Program-made: the position numbers and the translations under genes | Shown: piece after piece, positions 5,864 through 5,982 of the stretch | Numbering within the stretch: the stretch's first letter is position 1 | Layout of the letters: each line of letters opens with the position of its first letter | Source of the DNA: Deferribacteraceae bacterium | Lineage (GTDB): Bacteria; Chrysiogenota; Deferribacteres; Deferribacterales; JAISNW01 | Length of the DNA stretch: 5,982 bases | Reading direction: 5' to 3' | Assembly (NCBI GenBank): GCA_031278965.1 | Contig: JAITJJ010000103.1 | Coordinates: 1-5,982, forward strand | The notes under the pieces: model-generated | What the model saw: the letters and a program-made list of their open reading frames with translations, nothing else | Told to the model about the DNA's origin: nothing | The model's database searches: none

Positions 5864-5885
5864 AAAGTTGCCGGCGACCTTTTTT
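5864..5885 (+). terminator. Possible rho-independent terminator after the MnmA-like gene
   Basis: AAAGTTG and CGACCTTT can pair around a CCGG loop, with one bulged C and a G-U pair, followed by further Ts (run of T to 5885). It lies 70 nt after the stop codon in the right orientation. The stem is short, so this is tentative. The remaining DNA to 5982 is T-rich with no recognisable gene. Confidence 0.35.
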
Positions 5886-5982
5886 GTCTGATTTTATCCC
5901 TTTTTAAAGTCATCTGTTGCGGTATTATTGGTTATCTGCGTTTATCTTGTTGTCTATTTTAAACCACCGTTTTTTCTATGCA

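Noticed and set aside
1..5982. CRISPR array, tRNA, rRNA or integrase/transposase genes
   Set aside because: No regularly spaced repeats, cloverleaf, rRNA-like stretch or recombinase reading frame was seen on either strand.

Overview
The window is bacterial. It carries five genes that appear intact within the window plus one broken gene, on two divergent halves. The left half (minus strand) is the start of a ribosomal str operon: rpsL (S12), rpsG (S7) and the N-terminal 262 codons of fusA (EF-G), which runs off the left edge. Upstream of rpsL, also on the minus strand, is a DNA alkylation repair (AlkD-type) gene. It is interrupted by an in-frame TGA and carries a long in-frame insertion made of diverged repeats. 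The right half (plus strand) holds a Na+/phosphate cotransporter with a C-terminal PhoU-like domain, followed 5 nt later by a divergent MnmA-like (tRNA 2-thiouridylase family) protein.

The organism cannot be named from this window. Gene order rpsL-rpsG-fusA, good Shine-Dalgarno sites, sigma70-like promoters and a COG1283-type phosphate transporter fit a bacterium with moderate GC and AT-rich intergenic DNA. Start codons are unusually varied: four of the six genes appear to start at GTG or TTG. The broken repair gene with a repeat-derived insertion suggests a genome tolerating some decay, or local sequence errors.

Layout: 1-788 fusA (partial, minus); 804-1274 rpsG; 1288-1659 rpsL; 1660-1944 leader and promoter of the str operon; 1945-2874 interrupted alkylation repair gene with an insertion at roughly 2120-2350; 2875-3224 divergent intergenic region with one promoter facing each way; 3225-4868 phosphate transporter; 4874-5794 MnmA-like protein; 5795-5982 T-rich noncoding DNA with a possible terminator.

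Three observations stand out. First, fusA encodes DTPW instead of the near-invariant DTPG in the G3 (switch II) motif, a one-base change. Second, the repair gene carries an insertion with two 43-nt copies exactly 120 nt apart around a 10-bp hairpin, resembling coding-sequence palindromic elements such as those of Rickettsia. Third, the MnmA-like protein keeps both candidate catalytic cysteines and the C-terminal barrel signature but has SGGTFS in place of the SGGxDS ATP-pyrophosphatase loop. No clear new multi-gene system is visible. The repeat insertion is the best candidate for something undescribed.
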